Assembly: GCA_965215995.1 (NCBI GenBank)
Contig: OZ244128.1
Location: 4,588,001-4,652,000 of the forward strand
DNA length: 64,000 nt
Direction: 5' to 3'
DNA from: SZUA-309 sp965215995
Lineage (GTDB): Bacteria; Pseudomonadota; Gammaproteobacteria; Pseudomonadales; Azotimanducaceae
Of the stretch, positions 31,745 through 41,219 are shown piece by piece. The notes under the pieces were generated by a model that was given only the letters and a program-made list of their open reading frames with translations, was not told the DNA's origin and searched no databases. The position numbers were made by a program, and so were the translations under genes. The first letter of the stretch is position 1. Every line of letters begins with the position of its first letter.

Positions 31745-32245
31745 CTAGGGCGCGTCTACCGCCTCGCGGATCCCGGTCGGTGCCTCGGCCGGCAGCTCCG
31801 GAACCTGCCCCGTGATCATCATGTACAGGCTGGTCAGCACGATCAGCACGAAGAACAGGGTCGTGCCTGTCAGAAAACCAACCAGCGCGGCGCGCACGCT
31901 GGTGTGCAGCGGATGGCCCTGCGCCGTGTGATAGGCGATCGCCGCCCCCTGCAGACGGTCGGCGACGAACCAGGCGAGCAACGCCTGCCCGACCGTGAAC
32001 AGCAAGGCCACCCCCAGCGTCTGTGGCAGGAGAAAGGTGATTCCGATGAAGCCGAGGAATATGGCAACGCCGGTCAGTCCAATGGACCTGGCCAGATTGG
32101 CTCTACCGAGGGCCAGATAGTTCAGCGCGATCAGAAGCACACCAGCCGCGAGTGAGCCGAGGATGGTGGCGATGATGATTCCACGGGTGGTGTAGAGCGG
32201 TGCGCTGGGAGATTCGGGCCGCGATGGTTGATCGAGTTCAGACAT
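31745..32245 (-). CDS. integral membrane protein of unknown function (166 aa)
   Basis: The protein has four predicted membrane helices: GIIIATILGSLAAGVLLIAL, SIGLTGVAIFLGFIGITFLL, LGVALLFTVGQALLAWFVA and AALVGFLTGTTLFFVLIVLT, after a Pro/Ser-rich N-terminus. No family is recognised. It converges with the coiled-coil protein gene (4 bases apart) and is divergent from the DsbA-family gene (42 bases apart). Confidence 0.68.
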   Translation of the reverse strand: MSELDQPSRPESPSAPLYTTRGIIIATILGSLAAGVLLIALNYLALGRANLARSIGLTGVAIFLGFIGITFLLPQTLGVALLFTVGQALLAWFVADRLQGAAIAYHTAQGHPLHTSVRAALVGFLTGTTLFFVLIVLTSLYMMITGQVPELPAEAPTGIREAVDAP

Positions 32246-32287
32246 GCGCGGATGATGATACACATTCCCAGCCTGAGGAAGCTGCCC

Positions 32288-32932
32288 ATGAATCTCGAGA
32301 TCTTTTCCGATCTGATCTGCCCCTGGTGCTTCATCGGCAAACGGCGGTTGGACGAGGCTTTGGCTACAGGCGTTGGCGAGGGAGTCAACATCATCTGGCG
32401 CGCTTATCAGTTGTACCCGACCATTCCGACCGAGGGCATGGATCGGACGGAGTTCGCGCGGTTGCGTTACAGAGGCGCGGACCAATCGGCCGCCCGCCGG
32501 CAGATCGAACTGGAGGCGGAGCGTATTGGCATAGACATGGGCTTTGCACGCATCAGCCGGATGCCGAATACCTTCCAGGGCCACCGTCTGCTGCACCGTG
32601 CCCGCACCCATGAGGTGCAGCACGAACTCTCTGACCGGCTCTTCTCCGACTACTTTGAGCGGGGCAAAGATGTCGGTGATGAGAGCGTGCTGCTCGATGC
32701 GGCAGAATCGGTGGGTATGGATCGGTCGGATACGGCCGCGTACCTCGCTTCCGAGGAGGGCGTGGATGCGGTGCGCAGAGAAATCGAGCGGGCCTCGGCG
32801 ATAGGGGTGACCGGTGTGCCCTGTTTTGTCTTCGCCGGTGCCTATGCGTTGCCGGGCGCTCAGGAGCCGGAAGTGATCGCTCAGGTCATAGAACGGGCGA
32901 AGGTAAAGCTGGCCCCGGCTGAGTCTGCCTGA
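32288..32932 (+). CDS. DsbA-family oxidoreductase, FrnE-like
   Basis: This 214-residue cytoplasmic protein has a thioredoxin fold with active site Cys11-Pro-Trp-Cys14 (IFSDLICPWCFIGKRRL), an inserted helical domain and cis-Pro region GVTGVPCFVFAG, the FrnE/polyketide-type DsbA layout. It lacks a signal peptide. Deinococcus FrnE is a cytoplasmic disulfide isomerase. ATG 32288 follows AGGAAG and gives the standard N-terminus. Confidence 0.9.
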   Translation: MNLEIFSDLICPWCFIGKRRLDEALATGVGEGVNIIWRAYQLYPTIPTEGMDRTEFARLRYRGADQSAARRQIELEAERIGIDMGFARISRMPNTFQGHRLLHRARTHEVQHELSDRLFSDYFERGKDVGDESVLLDAAESVGMDRSDTAAYLASEEGVDAVRREIERASAIGVTGVPCFVFAGAYALPGAQEPEVIAQVIERAKVKLAPAESA

Positions 32933-32938
32933 GACGGT

Positions 32939-33139
32939 TCATGAGCCGGGTAGGGTCAACTTCGGGGTCACCGGTTGGCTGAAGGTGTGCTTGGCCAGCA
33001 CCCCATACACATGACCGCACTGATCGCAGTGCACGACCAGAAACCAGGGCTGTCTGGTTCTGGATCTTTCGCTGCTTTCCTTTGAGACAATGTGGCTGAT
33101 GCCGTCGACACCGCATTCCGGACACTTCGGTTCGACCAT
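32939..33139 (-). CDS. small zinc-ribbon protein (66 aa)
   Basis: This 66-residue protein has two knuckles, CPECG (residues 6-10) and CDQCG (about 38-42), making a four-Cys zinc ribbon, with a beta-rich middle (PWFLVVHCDQCGHVYGV). Function is unknown. Its ATG shares one base with the stop of cysE, so the two are cotranscribed. Confidence 0.7.
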   Translation of the reverse strand: MVEPKCPECGVDGISHIVSKESSERSRTRQPWFLVVHCDQCGHVYGVLAKHTFSQPVTPKLTLPGS

Positions 33140-33996
33140 CAGACCTCCCAGTTCTGATTCATGTCGTGTGACGGGATCGCTTCGGCGGTCCGGCCGACAA
33201 CCTTGGCCGGCACGCCGGCAACGGTCACGTGGGCCGGCACGTTATCCAGCACCACGCTGCCAGCGCCGACCTTTGCGCCTTCGCCGACTTCGATGTTACC
33301 GATCACCTTGCAACCCGCCGCCAGCAGCACGCCGCGACGGACCTTCGGATGACGGTCACCCCCTGACTTGCCGGTACCACCCAGAGTGACCGAATGCAGG
33401 ATCGAGACGTCGTCCTCGATCACCGCGGTTTCGCCCACCACGATGCCGGTGGCGTGATCGAGCATGATGCCGGAACCCACCCTGGCAGCGGGGTGAAAAT
33501 CCACACCCAGAGTGACGCTGATCTGGCTCTGAAAAAACTGGGCCAGAGTCTGACGACCGTTCTGCCAGAGCCAGTTGGCGATCCGGTGCGCCTGCAGGGC
33601 GTGGAAGCCTTTGTAGAACAGGAACGGTGTGGTCAGGTCCTCACAGGCTGGGTCCCGGGAGAAGATGGCGAGCATATCGATCTCAGCCGCACGCAGGATG
33701 TCCGGGTCGTCTTCCATGGCTTCCTTGATTACGTCCCGGATCAGCATGGTCGGCAGCATGGGGTTGTCCAGCTTCGACGCCAGCCGGAAGCTCAGCGCGG
33801 AGCCGAATGTCTGGTGGTTCAGAATGGTGGCATGGAAGTAGCTGCCGAGTATGGGCTCTTCTGCCGCTTTCGCATCCGCCTCGGAGCGCATCATGTGCCA
33901 GAGATCGTCGGTGTCGCTCATCGGCCGCTCCACGGAAATCTCGCGGAGAAGCTGGGCGTAACGCTCATGGATATTGGTGGTGAGAACGCTGCTCAT
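33139..33996 (-). CDS. cysE: serine O-acetyltransferase
   Basis: This 285-residue enzyme makes O-acetylserine from serine and acetyl-CoA for cysteine synthesis. It has the helical N-terminal domain (LWHMMRSEADAKAAEEPILG) and left-handed beta-helix hexapeptide repeats with the active site DFHPAARVGSGIMLDHATGI and SVTLGGTGKSGGDRHPKV. The length fits CysE (E. coli 273). ATG 33996 is preferred over a start 162 bases upstream. Confidence 0.95.
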   Translation of the reverse strand: MSSVLTTNIHERYAQLLREISVERPMSDTDDLWHMMRSEADAKAAEEPILGSYFHATILNHQTFGSALSFRLASKLDNPMLPTMLIRDVIKEAMEDDPDILRAAEIDMLAIFSRDPACEDLTTPFLFYKGFHALQAHRIANWLWQNGRQTLAQFFQSQISVTLGVDFHPAARVGSGIMLDHATGIVVGETAVIEDDVSILHSVTLGGTGKSGGDRHPKVRRGVLLAAGCKVIGNIEVGEGAKVGAGSVVLDNVPAHVTVAGVPAKVVGRTAEAIPSHDMNQNWEV

Positions 33997-34145
33997 TGGT
34001 TTCGTCCCTGTGTTCGGCTTCGTCGGATCCGCGCCAGTGCCGCATGATGTAAGTTGGTTGCCACAAATCCCGGCATTGTTCCGTCCAGTCACGCAGGTTA
34101 ACGTGCCGGTAGATGGGATAGTACTTCTCTTAGGACACCTGGGCG

Positions 34146-35054
34146 ATGACAAGTTCATTCTCCACGGTCGGCCTGATCGGCCGCCGTGGCACGGCTACCA
34201 TTCGCGACTCGCTGGAGACTGTGCTCAAGCTGCTGCTCGAGAAAGGCGTGCGTGTGGTGATGGAGGAAGACACGGCCACCATCATCGGCAATGGTCAGCG
34301 CAGCGATCGAGACCTCTACGAGCGGGTACCTCGACTGGCGCTTGGTGAGCGTTCGGATCTGATCGTGGTGGTCGGCGGTGACGGCAGCCTGCTTGGCGTG
34401 GGCCGGGATCTGGCGCACTCCGGCGTGCCGGTTGTGGGCGTCAACCGGGGCGGGCTTGGGTTTCTCGCCGACATTGCACCGGAGCAGATCGAAGCGGCGC
34501 TTGGGGAAGTGCTTGCCGGCAGGTTCCGTGAAGAAGACCACTTTCTCCTGCATGCGCGAATCGTCCGTGATGGCAAAGAAGTCGGAGGATCACCCGCGCT
34601 GAACGACGTGGTGGTGCATCTGGGTGGTATGGCCCGGATGATGGAGATATCGCTCTGGATCGATGATGAGTTTGTTTATGATCAGCGCTCGGACGGTCTG
34701 ATCATCGCCTCACCCACGGGCTCCACCGCGTACGCCCTGAGCGCAGGAGGACCGATCATGCATCCGAGCCTGGATGCGATCGTGGTTGTGCCCATGTTTC
34801 CGCACACGCTCACCTCGCGTCCGCTGGTGGTACGCGGTCAGTCTGAGATAAGAGTCAGCGTCGGCGGTGCCGATCAGGAGGCGAGGGTGAGCTGCGATTC
34901 TCAGGTCGACTTTCTGCTCGATCCCGGTGATGAGGTGGTGATCTCGAAATACCAGACACCGTTGCGGTTGATCTACTCAATGGAGCACAGCTTTTTCGAT
35001 TCCTGTCGGAGCAAGCTGGACTGGGCGTCACGGCTCGGCGGCGGCAACGAGTAA
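34146..35054 (+). CDS. nadK: NAD kinase
   Basis: This 302-residue enzyme phosphorylates NAD to NADP. It has the GGDG motif at residues 77-80 (LIVVVGGDGSLLG), GVNRGGLGFL, NDVVVH and the conserved RSDGLIIASPTGSTAYALSA and GGP. The length fits (E. coli 292). In Pseudomonas this gene is near rhomboid, DUF2797 and pepN genes, as here. Confidence 0.96.
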   Translation: MTSSFSTVGLIGRRGTATIRDSLETVLKLLLEKGVRVVMEEDTATIIGNGQRSDRDLYERVPRLALGERSDLIVVVGGDGSLLGVGRDLAHSGVPVVGVNRGGLGFLADIAPEQIEAALGEVLAGRFREEDHFLLHARIVRDGKEVGGSPALNDVVVHLGGMARMMEISLWIDDEFVYDQRSDGLIIASPTGSTAYALSAGGPIMHPSLDAIVVVPMFPHTLTSRPLVVRGQSEIRVSVGGADQEARVSCDSQVDFLLDPGDEVVISKYQTPLRLIYSMEHSFFDSCRSKLDWASRLGGGNE

Positions 35055-35108
35055 CCCTGCGCAGACCGAGGTATCCCGCAAACATCCTGTTCGATTGACT
35101 TCAGCGAA

Positions 35109-35711
35109 TCAGTCGATCAGGGCACCAGGTGTATCCACGTCATCCAGCACGCCCCGGTCCGCGACCGGGTGGCGAATGAGGTGTTCGTTGTCCCGGAGCA
35201 TCGATCGTGCCCCCTGATCACCCGTCAAGGCACGCAGCCCGGCGAAGCAGCTGCTCGGGAAAGTGACAGGATGCCCAGGCGTGCCTCTATAAATCGGCTG
35301 GACGATGCTCTGCGCCTCTGTGGCGAAGAAAACGTCGAGCAACTCAGCGAGCGTTCCCTTGCGGACGAATGGCATGTCAGCGAGCGCAACTGACGCCCAC
35401 TGCCAGTGATCGGCAATGGCGTCAATTCCGGCAGCCAGCGAGTGTCCCATTCCGAGCGCTGCGTCCGGCGCGAGGGCAACCTCAGGATTACCGGCTAGCG
35501 AGCGCACCTGGCGAGCCAGAGCTCTATCGTCAGGACGTAATACCACACAGATGTGTGAATAGACTTCCGAGTAGCGGGCCAGGGTTGCTTCCAGCAGGGT
35601 GCGACCATCCGGCAGCGTGTGCGCACGTTTGTCAGAACCGAAGCGGCGGCTGAAACCGGCAGCCAGAATCAGTGCTCCGCCGATTGGTCGGACTCGAGTC
35701 TCAGCCGACAC
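35109..35711 (-). CDS. MocA-like nucleotidyltransferase (molybdopterin cytidylyltransferase family)
   Basis: This 200-residue protein has the NTP-transferase signature LILAAGFSRRFGSDKRAH, the metal-binding region VALADMPFVRKG and the GTPGHPVTF loop typical of MocA, which makes molybdopterin cytosine dinucleotide for xanthine-dehydrogenase-type enzymes. GFSRRFG in place of the usual G(L/M)SxRMG is a small variation. Its GTG start overlaps the end of the xdhC-like gene by 11 bases. No molybdoenzyme is in the window. Confidence 0.83.
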   Translation of the reverse strand: MSAETRVRPIGGALILAAGFSRRFGSDKRAHTLPDGRTLLEATLARYSEVYSHICVVLRPDDRALARQVRSLAGNPEVALAPDAALGMGHSLAAGIDAIADHWQWASVALADMPFVRKGTLAELLDVFFATEAQSIVQPIYRGTPGHPVTFPSSCFAGLRALTGDQGARSMLRDNEHLIRHPVADRGVLDDVDTPGALID

Positions 35712-36702
35712 TCAAAGCGTCGAGTGCTTCGGTCGCTTGCGTGCGGGCTCTGGCTTTCACGGCGGTGATCTCAGCCAGTATGGCGATGGCGATTTCAGGC
35801 GGCGTCTTGCTGCCGATTGGCAAGCCCACTGGCGCATGCAGCCGATCCAGCTCAGCATCGCTGAGATCCAGCTCCTTCAGTCGTTCGCGACGCTTCGCGC
35901 TGGTGCGGCTGGAGCCCAGGGCGCCGACGTAGAATGCTTCGGTTTGCAGCGCTTCCATCAGACCCATATCGTCGATGCGCGGATCGTGGGTGAGCGCAAC
36001 GATGGCGGAGCTGGCATCACTGGCCAAGGCGCGTACCGCATCATCGGGCATGTCACAGACCCGATTCACGCCTTCTACCGGAAAGTCGTCCAGCATCTGC
36101 TGGCGAGGATCGCAAACGGTGATCGCGTAATCGAGATTCAATGCCATGCTGGCCAGGTACTGAGAGACCATTCCGGCACCGATGATGAACAGCTGTTGCT
36201 GGGGGCCGTAGGTGTGGTTCAGACGCTGGGCGTTCTCATCCCACTCGAGCGGCGCGTAACCGTCCGCGTCTACCGTCAGCTTCACCTGGTTCTTCAGATC
36301 GACCGTTCTCTGCACATGCCTGCGTTCCATCAGAGCCTCGGTGAGACTGTCGATGTGAGTCCGGGTCTGCTGATCGGGTGCCAGCGGCTCGATGACGATG
36401 CGCAGGCTGCCGCCACAAGGTAGCCCGAACTTCTCCGATTCCTCGTCGCTGACCCCGTAAGTAAAAAACTGGGCTTGATCTTTTGCCAGTTCTCCATTGG
36501 TCAGCTTCTCCAGTAGATCGTCCTCCACACAGCCTCCGGACAACGAGCCGACGATGTGGCCCTCCGGATCACAGGCGAGCAGCGAACCCACCGGACGGGG
36601 TGAGGATCCCCAGGTGCCGATGACGGTGGCCAGCCAGCAGTTCCGGCCCTCTGTCAGCCAGCTCTGGACCTTGCGAATGACTTCTTCATCTACTGCATGC
36701 AT
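35701..36702 (-). CDS. XdhC/CoxI family protein
   Basis: This 333-residue protein has an N-terminal XdhC domain (CWLATVIGTWGSSPRPVGSL, GSLSGGCVEDDLLEKL) and a C-terminal Rossmann domain (LFIIGAGMVSQYLASMA, HDPRIDDMGLMEAL, YVGALGSSRTSAKRRERLKE). XdhC proteins bind the molybdenum cofactor and insert it into xanthine-dehydrogenase-like enzymes. ATG 36702 is preferred; an in-frame TTG at 36720 is possible. It pairs with the MocA-like gene but no target enzyme is in view. Confidence 0.88.
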   Translation of the reverse strand: MHAVDEEVIRKVQSWLTEGRNCWLATVIGTWGSSPRPVGSLLACDPEGHIVGSLSGGCVEDDLLEKLTNGELAKDQAQFFTYGVSDEESEKFGLPCGGSLRIVIEPLAPDQQTRTHIDSLTEALMERRHVQRTVDLKNQVKLTVDADGYAPLEWDENAQRLNHTYGPQQQLFIIGAGMVSQYLASMALNLDYAITVCDPRQQMLDDFPVEGVNRVCDMPDDAVRALASDASSAIVALTHDPRIDDMGLMEALQTEAFYVGALGSSRTSAKRRERLKELDLSDAELDRLHAPVGLPIGSKTPPEIAIAILAEITAVKARARTQATEALDALSVG

Positions 36703-36788
36703 GGGAGTGCCCGTTGTCAATTGCCGTGTCTGATTGTGATTCGAAGTGCTTTATCATTCCTATTCTACTACCGCCTTTGTGGTCCTTC

Positions 36789-37646
36789 ATGCGCGTTATT
36801 GAGACCTCTCTCGAGGAGGATTTATCCCTGTTTTCCCGCTATCTGTGGCAGCAGCGCGTTCCACACCGGATTTACGAGGAAAGCGGCCGACAGGTCGTGG
36901 AATTGTCGGACGGGCGCTGGGTAGACCCGGTTCGGAAAGCCTATCAGGACTGGCGTGCCGGGACGCTGGTGCTGGAGCCCCGCCAGGGTGCCGGCAAGGG
37001 CTGGCAATTCGGCGCAACCCTGGCCGAGGTGCCGGGTTGGATTCGTCGCTTTCCGGTGTTGTCAGGCTTGATCGTGCTTTCGCTGGTCGTCTTTCCGTTT
37101 TCCGGACCGCTGGCTGGCGATCGCTTCAACGCCGTGCTGGTGGCATTGACCATCACCGATCTGCGCCTTCCGTCAGCGGGCGACTGGAGCGCGCTGTTTT
37201 CCGCCGAGATCTGGCGTTGGTTCACACCGGTTTTCCTGCACTTCTCGGTGTTGCACCTGGCCTTCAACCTGGCAGTCATCACGGAGTTCAGCCGCCGGGT
37301 GGAAGCTCGGGATGGCTCTGCCAGGTTTGCCCTGCTGGTGCTGCTGATCGGCGTGTTGAGCAATCTGGGCCAGTTTGTCTACAGTGGCTATCCGTTGTTT
37401 GGTGGCCTTTCCGGGGTGGGTTACGGCCTGGTTGGCTACGTGCTGGTCCGCCAGCGGCTGGCACCGGACGACCCTGCCTGGCAGGTGCACATGGCGTTCG
37501 CCTGGAGCCTGCTGGTTTTCCTGGTGATATTCAGCACCGGTGTCACCGAAACCTTCGAGCTGTTCGTTGCCAACGCGGCGCATTGGGTAGGACTGATTTC
37601 CGGCGCCATTCTGGGCTGGCTTGGTGGCAGGCCGGTTCGTGGCTGA
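36789..37646 (+). CDS. rhomboid-family intramembrane serine protease (GlpG-like)
   Basis: This 285-residue protein has an N-terminal cytosolic domain (residues 1-80), six membrane helices and the rhomboid catalytic set: Ser209 in GGLSGVGYG, His265 in NAAHWVGLISGAILG, and H151/H156/N160 in FLHFSVLHLAFNL. It cleaves membrane proteins inside the bilayer. ATG 36789 starts the N-domain. It is followed by and overlaps the DUF2797 gene. Confidence 0.93.
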   Translation: MRVIETSLEEDLSLFSRYLWQQRVPHRIYEESGRQVVELSDGRWVDPVRKAYQDWRAGTLVLEPRQGAGKGWQFGATLAEVPGWIRRFPVLSGLIVLSLVVFPFSGPLAGDRFNAVLVALTITDLRLPSAGDWSALFSAEIWRWFTPVFLHFSVLHLAFNLAVITEFSRRVEARDGSARFALLVLLIGVLSNLGQFVYSGYPLFGGLSGVGYGLVGYVLVRQRLAPDDPAWQVHMAFAWSLLVFLVIFSTGVTETFELFVANAAHWVGLISGAILGWLGGRPVRG

Positions 37647-38508
37647 AACGTGGGAAGGCGAGCTTGCCGGGCTAAGCATCCACCCCGGCGCGGCTGGCGG
37701 GCCAGCTCGCTATCAGCTCGAGTTCAAGGACGGCCCATCGATCGCCTTGAACGAACGAATTGGCTGCGGTGTGGAGATCGGCTTCAGCGGTGTGATCTGC
37801 TGCCGGTACTGTGGCACGGAGTCGAGGAAAAGCTTTGGCGGTGGTTACTGCTATGACTGCTTCAGCACGCTTGCCCGCTGTGACCTCTGCGTGGTCAGTC
37901 CGGATCGCTGCCACTATGATGCGGGCACCTGCAGGGAACCCGATTGGGGCGAGTCCTTCTGCATGCAGCCGCACCGGGTGTACCTGGCCAATTCCAGTGG
38001 CATCAAGGTAGGCATCACGCGAGCCGGACGGGAGATCGGGCGTTGGCTCGATCAAGGTGCAATTCAAGGGCTGGTGATACTGGAGGCCAAGACTCGTCGA
38101 GACGCAGGGATTACGGAAGCGACCATAGCCGAAGTGCTGCCGGACCGAACGGATTGGCGCAGAATGCTCAGAGCAGACGTACCTGAGCTCGATCTGCCTG
38201 GGGAGTGGCGACGACTGCGGGAAAGCGGCCTGGCCCTGCCGGGCGGCGTAGAGCCGGTGCCGGGGGTGGAGTCCGCTGATGTGGTCGTGCTGTCTTATCC
38301 GCTGACTGTGAATGCTCCGCCGGAACGGACGCTACGGCTGGACGAGTGCTCGATCAGTGGCAACCTGAAGGGCATGAAAGGTCAGTACCTGGTGCTGGGC
38401 AGTGGCGCCTTCAATGTGCGTGCCCATGCCGGATACCGTGTGCGGATGACAATGGGCGCGCCTCGGGATGAAGACACCGCTGGTGAGCAGCTGGGACTCT
38501 TCGGATGA
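37639..38508 (+). CDS. DUF2797 family protein with Cys cluster
   Basis: This approx. 289-residue protein has the DUF2797 pattern: CCRYCGTESRKSF, GGGYCYDCFSTLARCDLCVV, CHYDAGTCREPDWGESFC and a GIY-YIG-like region VYLANSSGIKVGITRA, followed by NLKGMKGQYLVLG. The many Cys suggest zinc binding. Function is unknown. The start is uncertain: GTG 37639 gives an 8-base overlap with the rhomboid gene; TTG 37621 or GTG 37624 are alternatives. It is 52 bases before pepN. Confidence 0.87.
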   Translation: MAETWEGELAGLSIHPGAAGGPARYQLEFKDGPSIALNERIGCGVEIGFSGVICCRYCGTESRKSFGGGYCYDCFSTLARCDLCVVSPDRCHYDAGTCREPDWGESFCMQPHRVYLANSSGIKVGITRAGREIGRWLDQGAIQGLVILEAKTRRDAGITEATIAEVLPDRTDWRRMLRADVPELDLPGEWRRLRESGLALPGGVEPVPGVESADVVVLSYPLTVNAPPERTLRLDECSISGNLKGMKGQYLVLGSGAFNVRAHAGYRVRMTMGAPRDEDTAGEQLGLFG

Positions 38509-38560
38509 GACGCACCCTAGCGATCTGCTCGCAGACAGTTAATTGAACCGGAAATAGAAG

Positions 38561-41209
38561 ATGAACGAAACGCCAGAAGCCACTCATCTGGCCGACTACC
38601 GACCGCCGGACTACCAGGTGGCGGAGACTCACCTGCATTTCGAGATCGGCGATGGTGAAACCCGCGTCACCAATCGCATGTCGCTCTCCCGCTCTGGCGG
38701 GCCTCGCCCGCTGCTGCTGGATGGCGAGAACATGGTGCTGGAGTCCGTCGCTGTGGATGGCCGATCACTCGGCAGCAACGAGTACAGCCTGGATGACGTG
38801 TGCCTGACCGTTCACGATCTCCCGGAGCGCTGTGAGGTGACCGTGGTCACCCGGATCGAGCCGGAAAAGAACACTGCCCTCGAGGGGCTTTACAAGTCGA
38901 GCAGCATGTACTGCACGCAGTGCGAGGCGGAAGGGTTTCGTCGTATCACCTACTACCCGGACCGGCCGGACGTGCTGAGCGTGTTCACCACCAGCATCGT
39001 GACGGATGCCGGATATCCGGTGCTGTTGGCTAATGGCAACCTGATCGCGGATGAGGTGCTCGATGACGGCAGGCGTCAAGTGACCTGGCAGGATCCTTTT
39101 CCCAAGCCGAGCTATCTGTTTGCTCTGGTGGCAGGTGATCTTTCCGTAATCGAGGACAGCTTTACTACAGCGTCCGGACGGAATGTGAAGCTTCAGATCT
39201 TTTCCGAACCGCACAACATTGCGCAGTGTGACTACGCCATGGAGGCTCTGAAGCGCTCCATGCGCTGGGACGAAGCGGAGTACGGTCGAGAATACGATCT
39301 GGACGTCTACATGATCGTCGCCGTAGACGATTTCAACATGGGTGCCATGGAAAACAAGGGGCTCAACATATTCAACACATCCTGTGTCCTGGCCTCTCCT
39401 GATACCGCGACTGATCAGGCTTATCAGCGGGTGGAAGCGGTGATCGCTCACGAGTACTTCCACAACTGGTCGGGCAACAGGGTCACTTGCAGGGACTGGT
39501 TCCAGCTGAGCCTGAAGGAGGGATTCACCGTCTACCGGGATGCTCAGTTCTCTGGAGACATGAATTCAGCGACAGTGAAACGCATCGAAGATGTGAACCT
39601 GCTCCGCTCCGTGCAGTTCGCAGAAGACGCGGGTCCGCTTGCCCACCCGGTACGGCCAGCCAGCTACATCGAGATCTCCAACTTCTACACGCCAACGGTT
39701 TACGAGAAAGGCGCCGAAGTGGTCGGCATGGTTCGAACGCTGATCGGCCCTGAAGCCTTTCGCACAGGCTCTGACCTGTACTTCGAACGGCACGATGGCC
39801 AGGCTGTCACGACGGAAGACTTCCTCAAGGCAATGGCCGATGCTTCTGATGCCGATCTGGACCAGTTTCAATACTGGTACGATCAGGCCGGGACACCGGT
39901 GCTGAAGGTGGACGCCGAGTTCAGCGAAGGCAAGCTCAGTCTCCAGTTCGAACAGAGTTGTCCGGCGACACCCGGGCAGCCGCAGAAGCAGCCGTTTCAC
40001 ATGCCGGTTGCGTTTGGCCTGCTCGCTCCAGACGGAGAAACCCTCGTCACCGAAGACCTGACGTGGACGTCGGATCAGGAGATCGAGCGGCGCAATGACT
40101 CCCTGCTCATGCACCTGCGCGACAGGCGTGCCGACGTGGAGATCCCAGGGTTGGCCACTGAGCCGCAGGTGAGCATGCTGCGCGGATTCTCAGCGCCGGT
40201 GAAGGTGGAATTCGATCGTCCCGACCAATCACTTGCCTTCCTGGCTACGCGGGATGCGGACGGATTTGCAGCCTGGGATGCGTTGCAGGCACTGCTGGTA
40301 CGCGAGATCGAGCGTCTTGCCGCAGGTGCGGAGGTCTCCGGTGCGATCATCGATCTTTTCGGTGAGTTGCTCCTGGATCAGGCTGCCAACGCGGAAGATC
40401 GATTCCTGCTTGCAACCAAGCTTGCCGTGCCGAGTGAGAACTATCTTTTCGAAGCGGTCGAACGCATCGATGTGGATGGGATCTGTGCTGCAAGAGACAA
40501 GCTGCTCCACACCCTGGCCAGCGTCCACCACTCAGCCTGGCAGAAGCTGTACGAAGCGCATCAATCCAGCGCCCCGTACTCGCCCGACGCGGAGACCATG
40601 TCTCATCGAGCCCTGAAGAACAGCGCCCTGGGCTACCTTGCCCGAGTGCTCGCCAGCACGGCGGAAACACAGGCCGATCTGAAAGCACTGCTGTCGGCTG
40701 CGTACGATGGAGCAGATAACCTGACGGATCGCCGGGCGGTGCTTCAGTCAGCGGTGAACTGCTTACCGGAAAGCGATCTGACGACCGAGCTCCTGTCTCG
40801 ATTCTACGAGTCCTGGCAGTCAGAGGCCCTGGTCGTAAATCAGTGGCTCGCGGTGCAGGCGGGAGCGGTCGGCTGCAACCTGGAGCGCCTGCAGTCACTC
40901 GTTGCCCATCCTGCCTTTGAGCTTACCAACCCGAACAAGGTCCGTTCGGTTTTGAGCGTCTTCGCAGGCACGAACCAGCGGAACTTCCACGCCATCGATG
41001 GCAGCGGCTATGCGTACATCGCCGAGAAGATCATCGCGCTTAACGGCATCAACCCGCAGATGGCCGCGGCGCTGGCGAAGCCGTTGACGCGCTGGCGTCG
41101 CTACGCCGGTGAGCGCAGCAACCTGATGCGCAGTGCGCTCATGGACATCGCAGGCAAGGAAGGATTGTCAACGGATGTGTTCGAGGTGGTCACCAAAAGC
41201 CTGACCTGA
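38561..41209 (+). CDS. pepN: aminopeptidase N (M1 zinc metallopeptidase)
   Basis: This 882-residue enzyme (E. coli 870) removes N-terminal residues from peptides in the cytoplasm. It has the exopeptidase motif MGAMENKGLN and the zinc site H297-E298-x2-H301 (AHEYFHNWSGN) with E320, identical in numbering to E. coli PepN. The order beta domain - catalytic domain - helical C-domain is intact. The order rhomboid - DUF2797 - pepN is shared with Pseudomonas. Confidence 0.97.
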   Translation: MNETPEATHLADYRPPDYQVAETHLHFEIGDGETRVTNRMSLSRSGGPRPLLLDGENMVLESVAVDGRSLGSNEYSLDDVCLTVHDLPERCEVTVVTRIEPEKNTALEGLYKSSSMYCTQCEAEGFRRITYYPDRPDVLSVFTTSIVTDAGYPVLLANGNLIADEVLDDGRRQVTWQDPFPKPSYLFALVAGDLSVIEDSFTTASGRNVKLQIFSEPHNIAQCDYAMEALKRSMRWDEAEYGREYDLDVYMIVAVDDFNMGAMENKGLNIFNTSCVLASPDTATDQAYQRVEAVIAHEYFHNWSGNRVTCRDWFQLSLKEGFTVYRDAQFSGDMNSATVKRIEDVNLLRSVQFAEDAGPLAHPVRPASYIEISNFYTPTVYEKGAEVVGMVRTLIGPEAFRTGSDLYFERHDGQAVTTEDFLKAMADASDADLDQFQYWYDQAGTPVLKVDAEFSEGKLSLQFEQSCPATPGQPQKQPFHMPVAFGLLAPDGETLVTEDLTWTSDQEIERRNDSLLMHLRDRRADVEIPGLATEPQVSMLRGFSAPVKVEFDRPDQSLAFLATRDADGFAAWDALQALLVREIERLAAGAEVSGAIIDLFGELLLDQAANAEDRFLLATKLAVPSENYLFEAVERIDVDGICAARDKLLHTLASVHHSAWQKLYEAHQSSAPYSPDAETMSHRALKNSALGYLARVLASTAETQADLKALLSAAYDGADNLTDRRAVLQSAVNCLPESDLTTELLSRFYESWQSEALVVNQWLAVQAGAVGCNLERLQSLVAHPAFELTNPNKVRSVLSVFAGTNQRNFHAIDGSGYAYIAEKIIALNGINPQMAAALAKPLTRWRRYAGERSNLMRSALMDIAGKEGLSTDVFEVVTKSLT

Positions 41210-41219
41210 GCTGCCGAGA

